DNA from: Synechococcus sp. PCC 7335
Lineage (GTDB): Bacteria; Cyanobacteriota; Cyanobacteriia; Phormidesmidales; Phormidesmidaceae
Assembly (NCBI RefSeq): GCF_000155595.1
Contig: NZ_DS989904.1
Span: forward strand, 133,446-194,376
DNA length: 60,931 nt
Direction of reading: 5' to 3'
Part shown: positions 38,660 through 46,669 of the stretch, in pieces
Layout of the letters: each line of letters opens with the position of its first letter
How positions within the stretch are numbered: position 1 is the stretch's first letter
The notes under the pieces: generated by a model
Told to the model about the DNA's origin: nothing
What the model saw: the letters and a program-made list of their open reading frames with translations, nothing else
Databases searched by the model: none
Translations under genes and position numbers: made by a program

Positions 38660-39664
38660 ATGGCGTCAGCATTCAAAGATGAATTAGTCGAAGATCACTC
38701 AGCGATCAGGATTCCTAAGCAAGGAATGCCTGTCACGATCATCACCGGCTTTCTAGGGAGCGGTAAAACTACCCTGCTTAACCACATTTTGAATAATGCC
38801 GAGGGCCTCAAAGTCGCTGTACTGGTGAACGAGTTTGGTGATATTAATATTGATACTCAGCTCTTGGTTTCAAGCGATCAGACGATGGTGGAGCTCAGTA
38901 ATGGCTGCATTTGCTGCACGATTAACGAAAGTCTGGTAGATGCGGTCTATCAGGTATTAGAGCGAGAAGAGCGGATAGATTATCTGGTGATAGAAACCAC
39001 CGGCCTAGCTGATCCGCTGCCGATTATGATGACATTTGTTGGTACAAGCCTAAAAGACTTGACTCGGCTCGATTCTGTCATCGGTGTGGTGGATGCGGAT
39101 AACTTTGGTGCGGATCTCTTTAACAGTTCGGTATACACCAATCAGCTTATCTACAGCGATGTCATCTTACTCAATAAAACTGATCTGGTAAACGATGACC
39201 GTATTTTGGCTGTAGAAGCTGAAATACATAGACTAAAAGCCCAGGCACGGCTGCTGCGATGTAGCTTAGAAACTTCTGCTGCACTGCCGCTCTCCGCCAT
39301 TCTAGATGTGGGGCTATCCGACGCTGAGACCTATGTTCTTTCAGAGCAACAGATTTCCAATCACATCGTGAGCGATCGCTTTGTATCTGTTCCGTTCCGC
39401 AGCGATCGCCCTTTCGACTTTACTAGGTTTGAACATTTTCTGATGCATCAATTGCCCGAGAATATCTTTCGGGCTAAGGGCATTCTATGGTTTGAAAATC
39501 AGCCACAGCGATATATTTTTCAGCTAGCAGGCAAGCGATGCAGCCTTTCTCCAGATACTCAAACGCCCCCTATGCAAAACCAACTCGTGTTCATTGGCCA
39601 CAAGCTCAACCCGTTACAAATCCACCAATATCTAGGCAATTGTTTAACCGGTCAACCTATTTAA
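38660..39664 (+). CDS. COG0523 GTPase (CobW/ZagA-type metallochaperone)
   Basis: 334 residues. Walker A GFLGSGKT (30-37), the metal-binding C-x-C-C motif C83-I-C85-C86 in GCICCTI, ETTGLADP, LNKTDL (NKxD) and a C-terminal CobW_C domain (FVSVPFRSDRPFDFTRFE). COG0523 proteins deliver or conserve zinc and other metals. The Zur-like box immediately upstream supports a zinc-starvation role. If the true start is Met23 (38726), the box would lie in the leader instead of against the start codon. Confidence 0.9.
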   Translation: MASAFKDELVEDHSAIRIPKQGMPVTIITGFLGSGKTTLLNHILNNAEGLKVAVLVNEFGDINIDTQLLVSSDQTMVELSNGCICCTINESLVDAVYQVLEREERIDYLVIETTGLADPLPIMMTFVGTSLKDLTRLDSVIGVVDADNFGADLFNSSVYTNQLIYSDVILLNKTDLVNDDRILAVEAEIHRLKAQARLLRCSLETSAALPLSAILDVGLSDAETYVLSEQQISNHIVSDRFVSVPFRSDRPFDFTRFEHFLMHQLPENIFRAKGILWFENQPQRYIFQLAGKRCSLSPDTQTPPMQNQLVFIGHKLNPLQIHQYLGNCLTGQPI

Positions 39665-39752
39665 TGCTTACCAGAGGCGATGAAGACTTCAAAGTAAGTG
39701 ACTTTTGTTAAAGACGATACAATAGCCGCGTCATCGCTTTTGTGAGCAGTAG

Positions 39753-41477
39753 ATGTTCAAGGTTTGTCAGCTCAGCTCTTTTGCTTTGTGGTGCTCTCGC
39801 CTGAGTGCACTGTTTTTTGTCTTTGTGCTGGCTTTGCTGATGGCTATCATTCCAGCCGCGCCGGTAAGGGCTCAAGAGGCAATTAGTTGGGACGATTTGC
39901 AGGCCCACTCAACGCACTTGCGCAATCCTTACGAGCACCTAAGTGAAGCACAAACCTATCGTCTTTCTAGTTTGTATCAGCTGAAAGAATGGACAAAGGA
40001 GAATCCATCTGCGCCTGAGAGCATAGAGGCTAAAGAAATTCAGCGGCTAGAGCAAACCTTAGCTGCTGAAGGGCTCGACACGGACGCACTGTTGGTTCAT
40101 GCGGATGAAGCTCGGGCCTACTGGCGGTCGCAATCACAAATCACTAACCCCGATTTGGAAGAACAATCTGTTCAACTCTCGGGCTATATTCTGCCATTGG
40201 GCAATGCTCAAGCCGATAGCCGAACGCAGACAGTAAGCGAGTTTTTGCTAGTGCCTTATGTGGGTGCTTGTATCCACGTTCCAACGCCGCCGCCCAATCA
40301 GATGGTCTATATCAAGCCAAGGGTAGCGATTGAGAATCCTGGTTTGTTTTCAGCGGTGCAGATTACTGGCAAGCTGCGATCGCGCTCCGGCAGATACGAG
40401 CTGTTTCGAGTAGATGGTAGCCGAACGATCGAGGTGAGCTATGCGATGGATTTGGAGGCGATCACACCAGCTCCAGATACCAACTCATTAGCGTTTGCTA
40501 GGCAAATTACAGGGCCATGGTGGCGCACCTTACCAGCGAGGGTTTCCAATGTGCTAACGGTGTCTCTAGGAAATCTGTCGCGGCAAACATCGCCGCGTAC
40601 GCTGATAATGGCGATGCTGCTGTCATTTAGCTATGGGGTGCTGCACACATTAGGACCTGGGCACGGAAAGGCGGTGATTGTTTCCTACTTTGTCGGCAAT
40701 GGTGGTAGCATGCGGCGCGGCATTGTAATGGGCATACGAATTGCTCTTTTCCATGTGCTCTCTGCAGTTGTTATTGTTGTTTTTACCGATCAACTGGTAC
40801 AGCAAGTGGGCGGCAGCAGTGCCAGTAGTTACCGGGTGGTGCAGTTGATTAGCTATGGGGCGATCGCGCTCATTGGTGGTTGGATGTTGCGACAGGCGCT
40901 GAAAAAGCGAAACACTGTCCATTCCGCTTCCTATGCTGCGTCCGGAGACAATGCGACGGTAGAAGCGATGCTATATCCCAGTTTGACTCAGCAGCTCGCA
41001 CTATCAGAAACTGGGCAATTAGATAGGTTACGAGAGACCGTGCCGCAAAAGACTGCGCCGCCAGGAAATAGCGCTGTTTTGGCGGACTGTAGCTGTCTGA
41101 CTTGTGAAGATCCCCAAGGCATTGGTGGCTGGCTCGCCTTGGCGGTCGGCGCTGTACCTTGTAGCGGCGCATTGCTCGTGTTGCTGTATGGACTGGCAAA
41201 TGACTTGCTGTGGCCAAGTGTGGCAATGGTTATTTCTATTTCTGTGGGTATGGCTTTTACCCTGGCCTGGATTGGTGCACTCGCTATTTTAGGAAATCGG
41301 TACGGGCATCAAGCGGCAGCTCGCCAGCAGCAAAAGCGACTCTCTTGGAAAGAGGCAGTGCCAAGTAAACCAAATCTGCTCTCTAGGTTCTCATTGGTGC
41401 AATTAGGCCAGGTTGCGGGCGCTAGCTGTGTCTTGTTGTTAGGTGCAAGTCTTTTTTTGTTGACCCTAACTGAATGA
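39753..41477 (+). CDS. DUF3299-NicO fusion metal transporter
   Basis: 574 residues. A signal peptide or first helix ends near residue 40 (PVRA). Residues about 140-230 match DUF3299 (VQLSGYILPLG, FLLVPYVGACIHVPTPPPNQ), a periplasmic domain. From about 285 a NicO/RcnA-type permease follows with H-T-L-G-P-G-H-G-K (298-306) and later VPCSGALLVLLYGLAN. The variable loop that is often His-rich in NicO proteins here contains D-C-S-C-L-T-C. It probably moves a divalent metal across the inner membrane. It sits 88 bp after the COG0523 gene on the same strand. Confidence 0.83.
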   Translation: MFKVCQLSSFALWCSRLSALFFVFVLALLMAIIPAAPVRAQEAISWDDLQAHSTHLRNPYEHLSEAQTYRLSSLYQLKEWTKENPSAPESIEAKEIQRLEQTLAAEGLDTDALLVHADEARAYWRSQSQITNPDLEEQSVQLSGYILPLGNAQADSRTQTVSEFLLVPYVGACIHVPTPPPNQMVYIKPRVAIENPGLFSAVQITGKLRSRSGRYELFRVDGSRTIEVSYAMDLEAITPAPDTNSLAFARQITGPWWRTLPARVSNVLTVSLGNLSRQTSPRTLIMAMLLSFSYGVLHTLGPGHGKAVIVSYFVGNGGSMRRGIVMGIRIALFHVLSAVVIVVFTDQLVQQVGGSSASSYRVVQLISYGAIALIGGWMLRQALKKRNTVHSASYAASGDNATVEAMLYPSLTQQLALSETGQLDRLRETVPQKTAPPGNSAVLADCSCLTCEDPQGIGGWLALAVGAVPCSGALLVLLYGLANDLLWPSVAMVISISVGMAFTLAWIGALAILGNRYGHQAAARQQQKRLSWKEAVPSKPNLLSRFSLVQLGQVAGASCVLLLGASLFLLTLTE

Positions 41478-42013
41478 AGGCTGTTGTCAGGCTAAAAACA
41501 GTCACCCTGACAGATGCCATAGGTAATCAACTCAAGCGTCAATCTCGTGAACATTATTCTAAGTTGGCTGTAGGATTGTCTATTTTGAGCAAACTATCAC
41601 TTTTATGCACTGTCTTATCAAGCAGCGACCTAAGAAAATGGTTATTCGTGTTACTGTTTTCACAAAAGAAGTGTGCATAGAAGCGTGAGGACTTCAGTTT
41701 GAGTACACCCGAGAAGTCTTTCTCAGCGCATCTGAAAGAATTCTACAACCGCGGTAAGTGGAGGCTTTGCGGCTGAGTGCACAATACTTGTACCTGGGGT
41801 GAGAAACACTCGTCCTTGATCACTAAAATACTAGTGCGCCTACCTTGAATAAATCCACGAGGCTCTCTAGCAAGAGGGTACAGCGTTTGAGTGCAGGCTT
41901 AATAGTTCTAGTAAATTCGGATGGGTCGGTGGCGATAACCTCGTAAAAACGCGGTTGCTATAAACGAACAAACAAAGTTCTTTACAGCGGTCATCTGGTC
42001 GACTACCCGAATT
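41478..42013. other. Gap between the metal block and the nif-accessory block
   Basis: 536 bp. A possible 68-codon frame at 41474-41680, overlapping the previous stop as ATGA, has no recognisable content. The rest presumably contains the promoter of the cysE-led operon; the last 60 bp are AT-rich with CGGTTGCTATA near 41950, slightly like the TTGTTATACCT box of the cnfR upstream element, though weakly. Confidence 0.35.
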
Positions 42014-42742
42014 ATGTTTCCCTCCTTCAAGAGAGCCTTTACTTACTATCGGCGGCAGTTGACTGACCTAGTGCGATCACAATGGCCTATAGCATCAGAC
42101 TTTGCCATCATCTTTGAGCGAGATCCGGCAGCTCGCAACTGGCTAGAAGTACTGTGTTGCTATCCTGGGTTTCATGCAATTACGGCTCACCGTCTAGCTC
42201 ACTGGCTACATTACCGGCATATTCCTTTCTTTCCTCGTTTTATCTCGCATCTAGCACGCTGTTTTACTGGCATTGAAATTCATCCTGGAGCGCAGCTAGG
42301 TGTTGCAGTATTCATCGATCATGGGATGGGGGTCGTCATTGGAGAAACTGCCGTTGTGGGTGACTATAGTTTGATCTACCAGGGTGTCACCTTAGGAGGC
42401 ACGGGTAAAGAGACGGGCAAACGCCATCCCACCATAGGCAAAAAAGTTGTCATTGGCGCAGGTGCGAACGTATTAGGCAACATCCATATTGGCGATCATG
42501 CCAGAATTGGCGCTGGTTCGGTAGTCCTGCATACAGTCCCGGCTCACTGCACTGCTGTCGGCGTTCCTAGCCGAAATGTCTGCGAATGTAATACAACTGC
42601 GGCCCCATTAGAACACGGCAATCTACCTGATGTTGAGGCCGTAACGATACATCATCTATGGGCTCACATTCAACAGCTCGAAGAACAGCTACACACGCTC
42701 AAACGCTCTACCCTCTCATCTTTAACTACGCTGGAGTCTTAA
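42014..42742 (+). CDS. cysE: Serine O-acetyltransferase (CysE/NifP)
   Basis: 242 residues, left-handed beta-helix acetyltransferase. Hallmarks: [20 protein letters not shown], the active region [16 protein letters not shown], and hexapeptide repeats to about residue 190. It makes O-acetylserine for cysteine. Located upstream of Asr1405-family, dps, nifV and nifT genes, it probably plays the NifP role, boosting cysteine supply for nitrogenase iron-sulfur clusters. That it is nif-specific is inferred from context. It is the first gene of a likely operon. Confidence 0.93.
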   Translation: MFPSFKRAFTYYRRQLTDLVRSQWPIASDFAIIFERDPAARNWLEVLCCYPGFHAITAHRLAHWLHYRHIPFFPRFISHLARCFTGIEIHPGAQLGVAVFIDHGMGVVIGETAVVGDYSLIYQGVTLGGTGKETGKRHPTIGKKVVIGAGANVLGNIHIGDHARIGAGSVVLHTVPAHCTAVGVPSRNVCECNTTAAPLEHGNLPDVEAVTIHHLWAHIQQLEEQLHTLKRSTLSSLTTLES

Positions 42743-42744
42743 TC

Positions 42745-43059
42745 ATGGACCAATACACATCTGTTGCTACTTCTCATTTAGATCACGCAGGCGATCACGC
42801 TGACGCAAACTCTAACAACTTGGGTTATGTTGTTTCTGTTTCTCAGGTTGATCGCTGGTCAATCAATCTTCGCCTACGAGAACTCAACATTCCCTGCACC
42901 TGTCCGGCGGATGGCACCTTGCGCGTCAACGCCAATCACCCGATCGCCTTGCTGCTAGTGAATAGCGTAGTGCGACGGTTCAAGGTTCCTCGTCAAACCA
43001 GTGTGGACTGGCTAGAGCGCTGCTGGAGCAGCCGTGTTGCCTGTTCTGTAGTCTTCTAA
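42745..43059 (+). CDS. Asr1405/Asl0597 family protein
   Basis: 104 residues from the ATG at 42745, 2 bp after the cysE stop. The core, VSQVDRWSINLRLRELNIPC followed by CPADGTLRV and SVDWLERCW, matches a small protein family that I know from cyanobacterial nif clusters as Asr1405/Asl0597 family. The function is unknown. Cysteines in IPCTCPAD and near the C-terminus might bind a metal or cluster, but this is speculative. A longer in-frame start inside cysE is unlikely. Confidence 0.8.
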   Translation: MDQYTSVATSHLDHAGDHADANSNNLGYVVSVSQVDRWSINLRLRELNIPCTCPADGTLRVNANHPIALLLVNSVVRRFKVPRQTSVDWLERCWSSRVACSVVF

Positions 43060-43186
43060 AAGTTTCATCTAAAAGTTTCACTTTAAGGTACGACTTTCTC
43101 TCAGATTTTTAGCTCAGATCGATTTTCACCAGACCACTTTTCAAATTTTCAAAGTTTGTTCAATCTAAGTTATTTGGAGTAATCAT

Positions 43187-43744
43187 ATGACCATTCAATC
43201 TGTTCAATCTGTTGAAAACCTAGTTCAGGCTTTTGGCGATGTCGGCCCTAACCCAATTCGTCTTGAAAGAGACGTTACTATTCCGGTTTGCGAAGGATTA
43301 AACCTAGCCTATGCCAGTTTTCAGGGTCTATACCTTCAGTATCAAAAGCAACACTTCGTTACCGAAGGCGCTGAATTTTATTCTATTCACGAATTCTTTC
43401 AAGAGAGCTATGGTCAGACCCAGGAACATGCCCACGATATCGCTGAGCGGTTGAATGGACTAGGGGGTGTTCCTGCAGGTTCTTTCGCTCAGCTTTCAGA
43501 TCTCTGTTGTTTTGAGCCCGAGCCCGAAGGCATCTACGTTTGCCGACAGATGATTGAAAACGATTTGGCAGGAGAGCAGGCGGTAATCTCTCTGTTGCGT
43601 AGATTGGCCACCCAGGCAGAAAGCGTAGGCGATCGCGCTACCCGCTATCTCTATGAGCAAATTCTGTTGACTACAGAAGATAGAGCTTTCCATCTCGATC
43701 ACTTCTTAGCAGAAGACAGTCTCACCTTTGCCTTTTTGAAATAA
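43187..43744 (+). CDS. dps: Dps-type miniferritin
   Basis: 185 residues with the ferritin-like four-helix bundle of cyanobacterial Dps/Dps[15 protein letters not shown], then H56-x11-H68 and [20 protein letters not shown]. Aligned by spacing to the Listeria site (H31, H43, D58, E62), the ligands are H56, H68, H83 and E87, so the usual Asp is His. A His-type ferroxidase centre is known from some cyanobacterial Dps proteins. Dps stores iron and removes peroxide, useful next to oxygen-sensitive nitrogenase genes. A 127-bp gap upstream allows its own promoter. Confidence 0.9.
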   Translation: MTIQSVQSVENLVQAFGDVGPNPIRLERDVTIPVCEGLNLAYASFQGLYLQYQKQHFVTEGAEFYSIHEFFQESYGQTQEHAHDIAERLNGLGGVPAGSFAQLSDLCCFEPEPEGIYVCRQMIENDLAGEQAVISLLRRLATQAESVGDRATRYLYEQILLTTEDRAFHLDHFLAEDSLTFAFLK

Positions 43745-43758
43745 TACTCGAGGCTGCT

Positions 43759-44910
43759 ATGACGCTTTCATCTCTCACTTCACCTCAAACTGACCCAGCC
43801 CATATCTATATCAATGACACCACTTTACGAGATGGCGAACAGGCCGCCGGTATTGCCTTTGGTCTAGAAGAGAAAGTGGCGATCGCCAAATTCTTAGATG
43901 CTATCGGTGTTCAAGAATTAGAAGTGGGTATTCCAGCGATGGGACAAGCCGAAGCCCAGTCGATTCGAGCGATCGCCAATTTGGGACTCAATGCCAAAAT
44001 CCTAGGCTGGAACCGCGCGGTCATCGCCGATATTCAAGCCTCCTTGAACTGCGGACTACAGCGAATCCATATTTCTATCCCTGTCTCTGATGCTCAAATT
44101 CAGGTCAAGTTTCAGGGCCGCTGGAATGCGATGCTGCTGCAGCTACGCGATGCCATCAACTTCGCCAAGGATCACGGCCTAGAGGTGAGTGTGGGCGGTG
44201 AAGACAGCTCACGCGCGGACGAACAGTTTCTGGTGGACGCGGCTCAGTTTGCTCAAGAGTGGGGAGCATTCCGCTTTCGCTTTTGTGACACGGTCGGTAT
44301 TCTCGATCCGTTTACCACTTTTGAAAAAGTGCAAAAACTCGTTGCCGCGCTAGAAATTCCAGTTGAAATGCACACGCACAACGATCTTGGACTAGCAAGT
44401 GCGAATGCACTAGCCGGTGTTCGCGCTGGCGCTAGTTCGATCAATACCACCGTTAACGGATTAGGGGAGCGGGCCGGAAACGCGGCTTTAGAAGAAGTGG
44501 TGATGGCGCTAAAACACATCTATGGTATCAAGCTAGGTATCCGTACCCAGCACTTACTAGAGCTATCGCGCTCTGTCGCTAAAGCCGTCAACTGTCCGGT
44601 TCCTCCTTGGAAGGCGATCGTGGGTAGAAATGCATTTGCCCACGAATCTGGCATCCACGCTCACGGCGTCTTAGCTAATCCCAGCACTTACGAACCTTTT
44701 GACCCAATAGAAGTAGGGCGAGAGCGCCAGCTCGTTGTAGGTAAACATTCAGGCCGCCATCTATTGAATCAGGTGATGCAAGGGGCAGGCGTAAGCGTTG
44801 AGCCAGGAAGGAGCCAGTCAGTGCTACAGGCGGTACGCGACCAGGCCACCGAACTCAAACGCAGCCTCACCTTGGATGAACTGCTTGTCCTCGCTGCCAA
44901 GACGCAATAA
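43759..44910 (+). CDS. nifV: Homocitrate synthase
   Basis: 383 residues. Start of the domain: NDTTLRDGEQAAGIAFGLEE, with the catalytic acid/metal blocks (D-T-T-L-R-D), later METHTHNDLGLA-like EMHTHNDLGLASANAL (His-x-His metal ligands), GLGERAGNAALEE and AHESGIHAHG. It condenses acetyl-CoA with 2-oxoglutarate to give homocitrate, the organic part of FeMo-co. It is only 14 bp after dps. In other cyanobacteria nifV is followed by nifZ then nifT; here nifZ is missing. Confidence 0.95.
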   Translation: MTLSSLTSPQTDPAHIYINDTTLRDGEQAAGIAFGLEEKVAIAKFLDAIGVQELEVGIPAMGQAEAQSIRAIANLGLNAKILGWNRAVIADIQASLNCGLQRIHISIPVSDAQIQVKFQGRWNAMLLQLRDAINFAKDHGLEVSVGGEDSSRADEQFLVDAAQFAQEWGAFRFRFCDTVGILDPFTTFEKVQKLVAALEIPVEMHTHNDLGLASANALAGVRAGASSINTTVNGLGERAGNAALEEVVMALKHIYGIKLGIRTQHLLELSRSVAKAVNCPVPPWKAIVGRNAFAHESGIHAHGVLANPSTYEPFDPIEVGRERQLVVGKHSGRHLLNQVMQGAGVSVEPGRSQSVLQAVRDQATELKRSLTLDELLVLAAKTQ

Positions 44911-44918
44911 AAAATCTG

Positions 44919-44948
44919 CAACTCTACATTCTGCAACTCTACATTCTT
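44919..44948. repeat. 15-nt tandem repeat between nifV and nifT
   Basis: CTGCAACTCTACATT occurs twice in direct succession in the 73-bp gap where nifZ would be expected in other cyanobacterial clusters. It may be a leftover of a deletion or simple slippage. Confidence 0.75.
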
Positions 44949-44983
44949 CAATTCCAAAGTCCTTATAATGCCAGGAATCAGCT

Positions 44984-45187
44984 ATGAAAGTAATGCTTCA
45001 CACAGACCGCGCTGGAAAGTTAATGGCCTACGTAGCCAAAAAAGACCTAGAACAAGAGGTGACTCAGAAAGCCCGAGCAGACGAAGACCATGTTTTGACG
45101 TTAGCAAACGGTTGGGAACTACAGATAGCTGGACTAGATGATCCCATCCAAACGCCTCAAACGGTGCGAGCCAAACGAGTGAAGTAG
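44984..45187 (+). CDS. nifT: NifT/FixU family protein
   Basis: 67 residues with the family features: MKVMLH start, VAKKDLEQEV, and VLTLANGWELQIAGL. NifT is a small conserved nif-cluster protein whose role is unknown and which is often dispensable for nitrogen fixation. The length is normal. It follows nifV by 73 bp on the same strand. Confidence 0.9.
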   Translation: MKVMLHTDRAGKLMAYVAKKDLEQEVTQKARADEDHVLTLANGWELQIAGLDDPIQTPQTVRAKRVK

Positions 45188-45249
45188 GTAGCGAATCTTT
45201 CAATTGCCTTCCCCTATTAGTTACTCAGCCCTTGCAAGAGGAAACCCGC

Positions 45250-46002
45250 ATGTCGAATAATCTTTCGGTTGCTGTATCGAAAAGCATGTCAGAGGCGATC
45301 TCTAATATTTCCTCTGATATCAGAGACGATATGAGTTTGATTAATCAATCAAACACTCAGGCGCCTACCGCGCTGCCTTGGATATTCAATCTAACCGGTA
45401 CCTTCCTAGGACTACTCGGCGAGGCGCCTAACAACGTGAAGTCAATTGTGCTGGCCGTTGAAGTATTGACCGAGGATAACCAAGTTGGTGAACTAGAGAC
45501 GATTGGTATTGAGCTGCCTAAAAATCTACAGGCTGCTGTCAAACAGTCGCTTAGGCAACGCTCTCTTCGGCTAGGCGATCGCGTTCGCTGTATTGGTCGC
45601 AGTCGGCTTGACTATGCGGCAAACGTCATTCAGCTCAAAGCCTACTGTCTTTTTTCTGAAACGGCGAGCGTTTTGCCCATAGCTACTTCGACAGCTACTT
45701 CGACAGCCACTTCGACGATGCCGGTAGCTGCCTCTAGGCCAGCTCGGCAGAAGCAAAGAATTTTAGTCTGTCACAAATCAGGCTGTAACAAGCGCGGTGG
45801 ACGACAGCTCGTTTCGGCGCTAGAGCAGGCACTGCAGACATATCAGCTTCAAGACCGAGTAGAGATTCAATACACGGGCTGCCAAAAGTGCTGTTCAAAA
45901 GCACCCGGTCTGACAATTATGCCTGGCAAACACCGCTATTATGGTCTGAATCCACAGGATCTACCTTCCCTGATTGAAAAACACTTTTGCGAGCTGTCCT
46001 AA
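45250..46002 (+). CDS. Thioredoxin-like [2Fe-2S] ferredoxin domain protein
   Basis: 250 residues from the ATG at 45250, chosen because GAGGAAA lies 6-7 bp upstream; a TTG at 45232 is possible. The N-terminal half (about 35-145) resembles an OB-like or SWIB-free beta domain (VKSIVLAVEVL, LGDRVRCIGRSRLD). A Ser/Thr/Ala spacer leads to a C-terminal thioredoxin-like [2Fe-2S] domain: RILVCHKSGCNKRGG and IQYTGCQKCC supply the cluster cysteines. Position after nifT suggests electron transfer or regulation in nitrogen fixation. It is 10 bp upstream of the next gene. Confidence 0.82.
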   Translation: MSNNLSVAVSKSMSEAISNISSDIRDDMSLINQSNTQAPTALPWIFNLTGTFLGLLGEAPNNVKSIVLAVEVLTEDNQVGELETIGIELPKNLQAAVKQSLRQRSLRLGDRVRCIGRSRLDYAANVIQLKAYCLFSETASVLPIATSTATSTATSTMPVAASRPARQKQRILVCHKSGCNKRGGRQLVSALEQALQTYQLQDRVEIQYTGCQKCCSKAPGLTIMPGKHRYYGLNPQDLPSLIEKHFCELS

Positions 46003-46012
46003 GTGCTGAGCT

Positions 46013-46546
46013 ATGTCATCTTTTGAACGCCTAATCACTGAACATCCCGCCTCTGAGCACTTCCCTGGTGAATCCTACTTTCACTATTTTGCCTACGGCT
46101 CATGCATGTGCCCAGTCGATTTGAAGCGATCGCTCAAAGAAAATACCCATCCTTATGTGGTAGGCCCTGCCACTCTAAAAGGCTATCGCTTGGGGTTTCA
46201 CTATTATTCGTCTCAGCGGCAGTGTGGCGCGCTCGATATCTCTCCGCAGCTAGGTAGTGAGGTGCAAGGTGTCCTTTACCGGCTGCCTTGGCGATTTAGC
46301 GATCTCCTCGACCGGCGTGAAGGCGTTGAGCAAGGTGGCTACCGTCACGAACGCGTTACCGTCAGCAGCGGTGGCCGCTCCTACATCCAAGTACGCACCT
46401 ATGTCGTTGTCAAGAAAATGCCTGTAGAAGTTCCGCCCAATGACTGGTACTTCTCTGTGGTAATGCGAGGCGCGACTACCTGCAAGCTGCCAGAGCACTA
46501 TTGCTGGAGTCTGTTCGAGCACATGCGCGGCCTACAGAGTGCTTAG
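46013..46546 (+). CDS. Gamma-glutamylcyclotransferase-like protein
   Basis: 177 residues of the GGCT fold: substrate loop F-A-Y-G-S-C-M (usually YGSNL), GYRLGFHYYSS, VLYRLPW and the acidic region DRREGVEQGGYRHERV, which probably includes the catalytic Glu. Family members cyclise gamma-glutamyl amines to 5-oxoproline, often acting on glutathione. The Cys in place of Asn is a notable departure. It is translated 10 bp after the [2Fe-2S] gene, likely last in the nif-accessory operon. Whether it acts on glutathione or something else is unknown. Confidence 0.8.
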   Translation: MSSFERLITEHPASEHFPGESYFHYFAYGSCMCPVDLKRSLKENTHPYVVGPATLKGYRLGFHYYSSQRQCGALDISPQLGSEVQGVLYRLPWRFSDLLDRREGVEQGGYRHERVTVSSGGRSYIQVRTYVVVKKMPVEVPPNDWYFSVVMRGATTCKLPEHYCWSLFEHMRGLQSA

Positions 46547-46669
46547 CCTCTTGAAGAGAAGTTAGGCTTACTTCTCTATTAGGTCTCTATATAGGCTTAC
46601 TTCTCTATCAACGGTTTTCAGGCTTACGATTAAGGCAAGCTAGTTTTGCAATAAAGGAACCTCATTAGC

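Noticed and set aside
41474-41680. 68-codon frame overlapping the NicO-fusion stop as ATGA
   Set aside because: The overlap is attractive, but the translation shows no conserved block and no ribosome binding site independent of coupling; kept only as part of the gap description.
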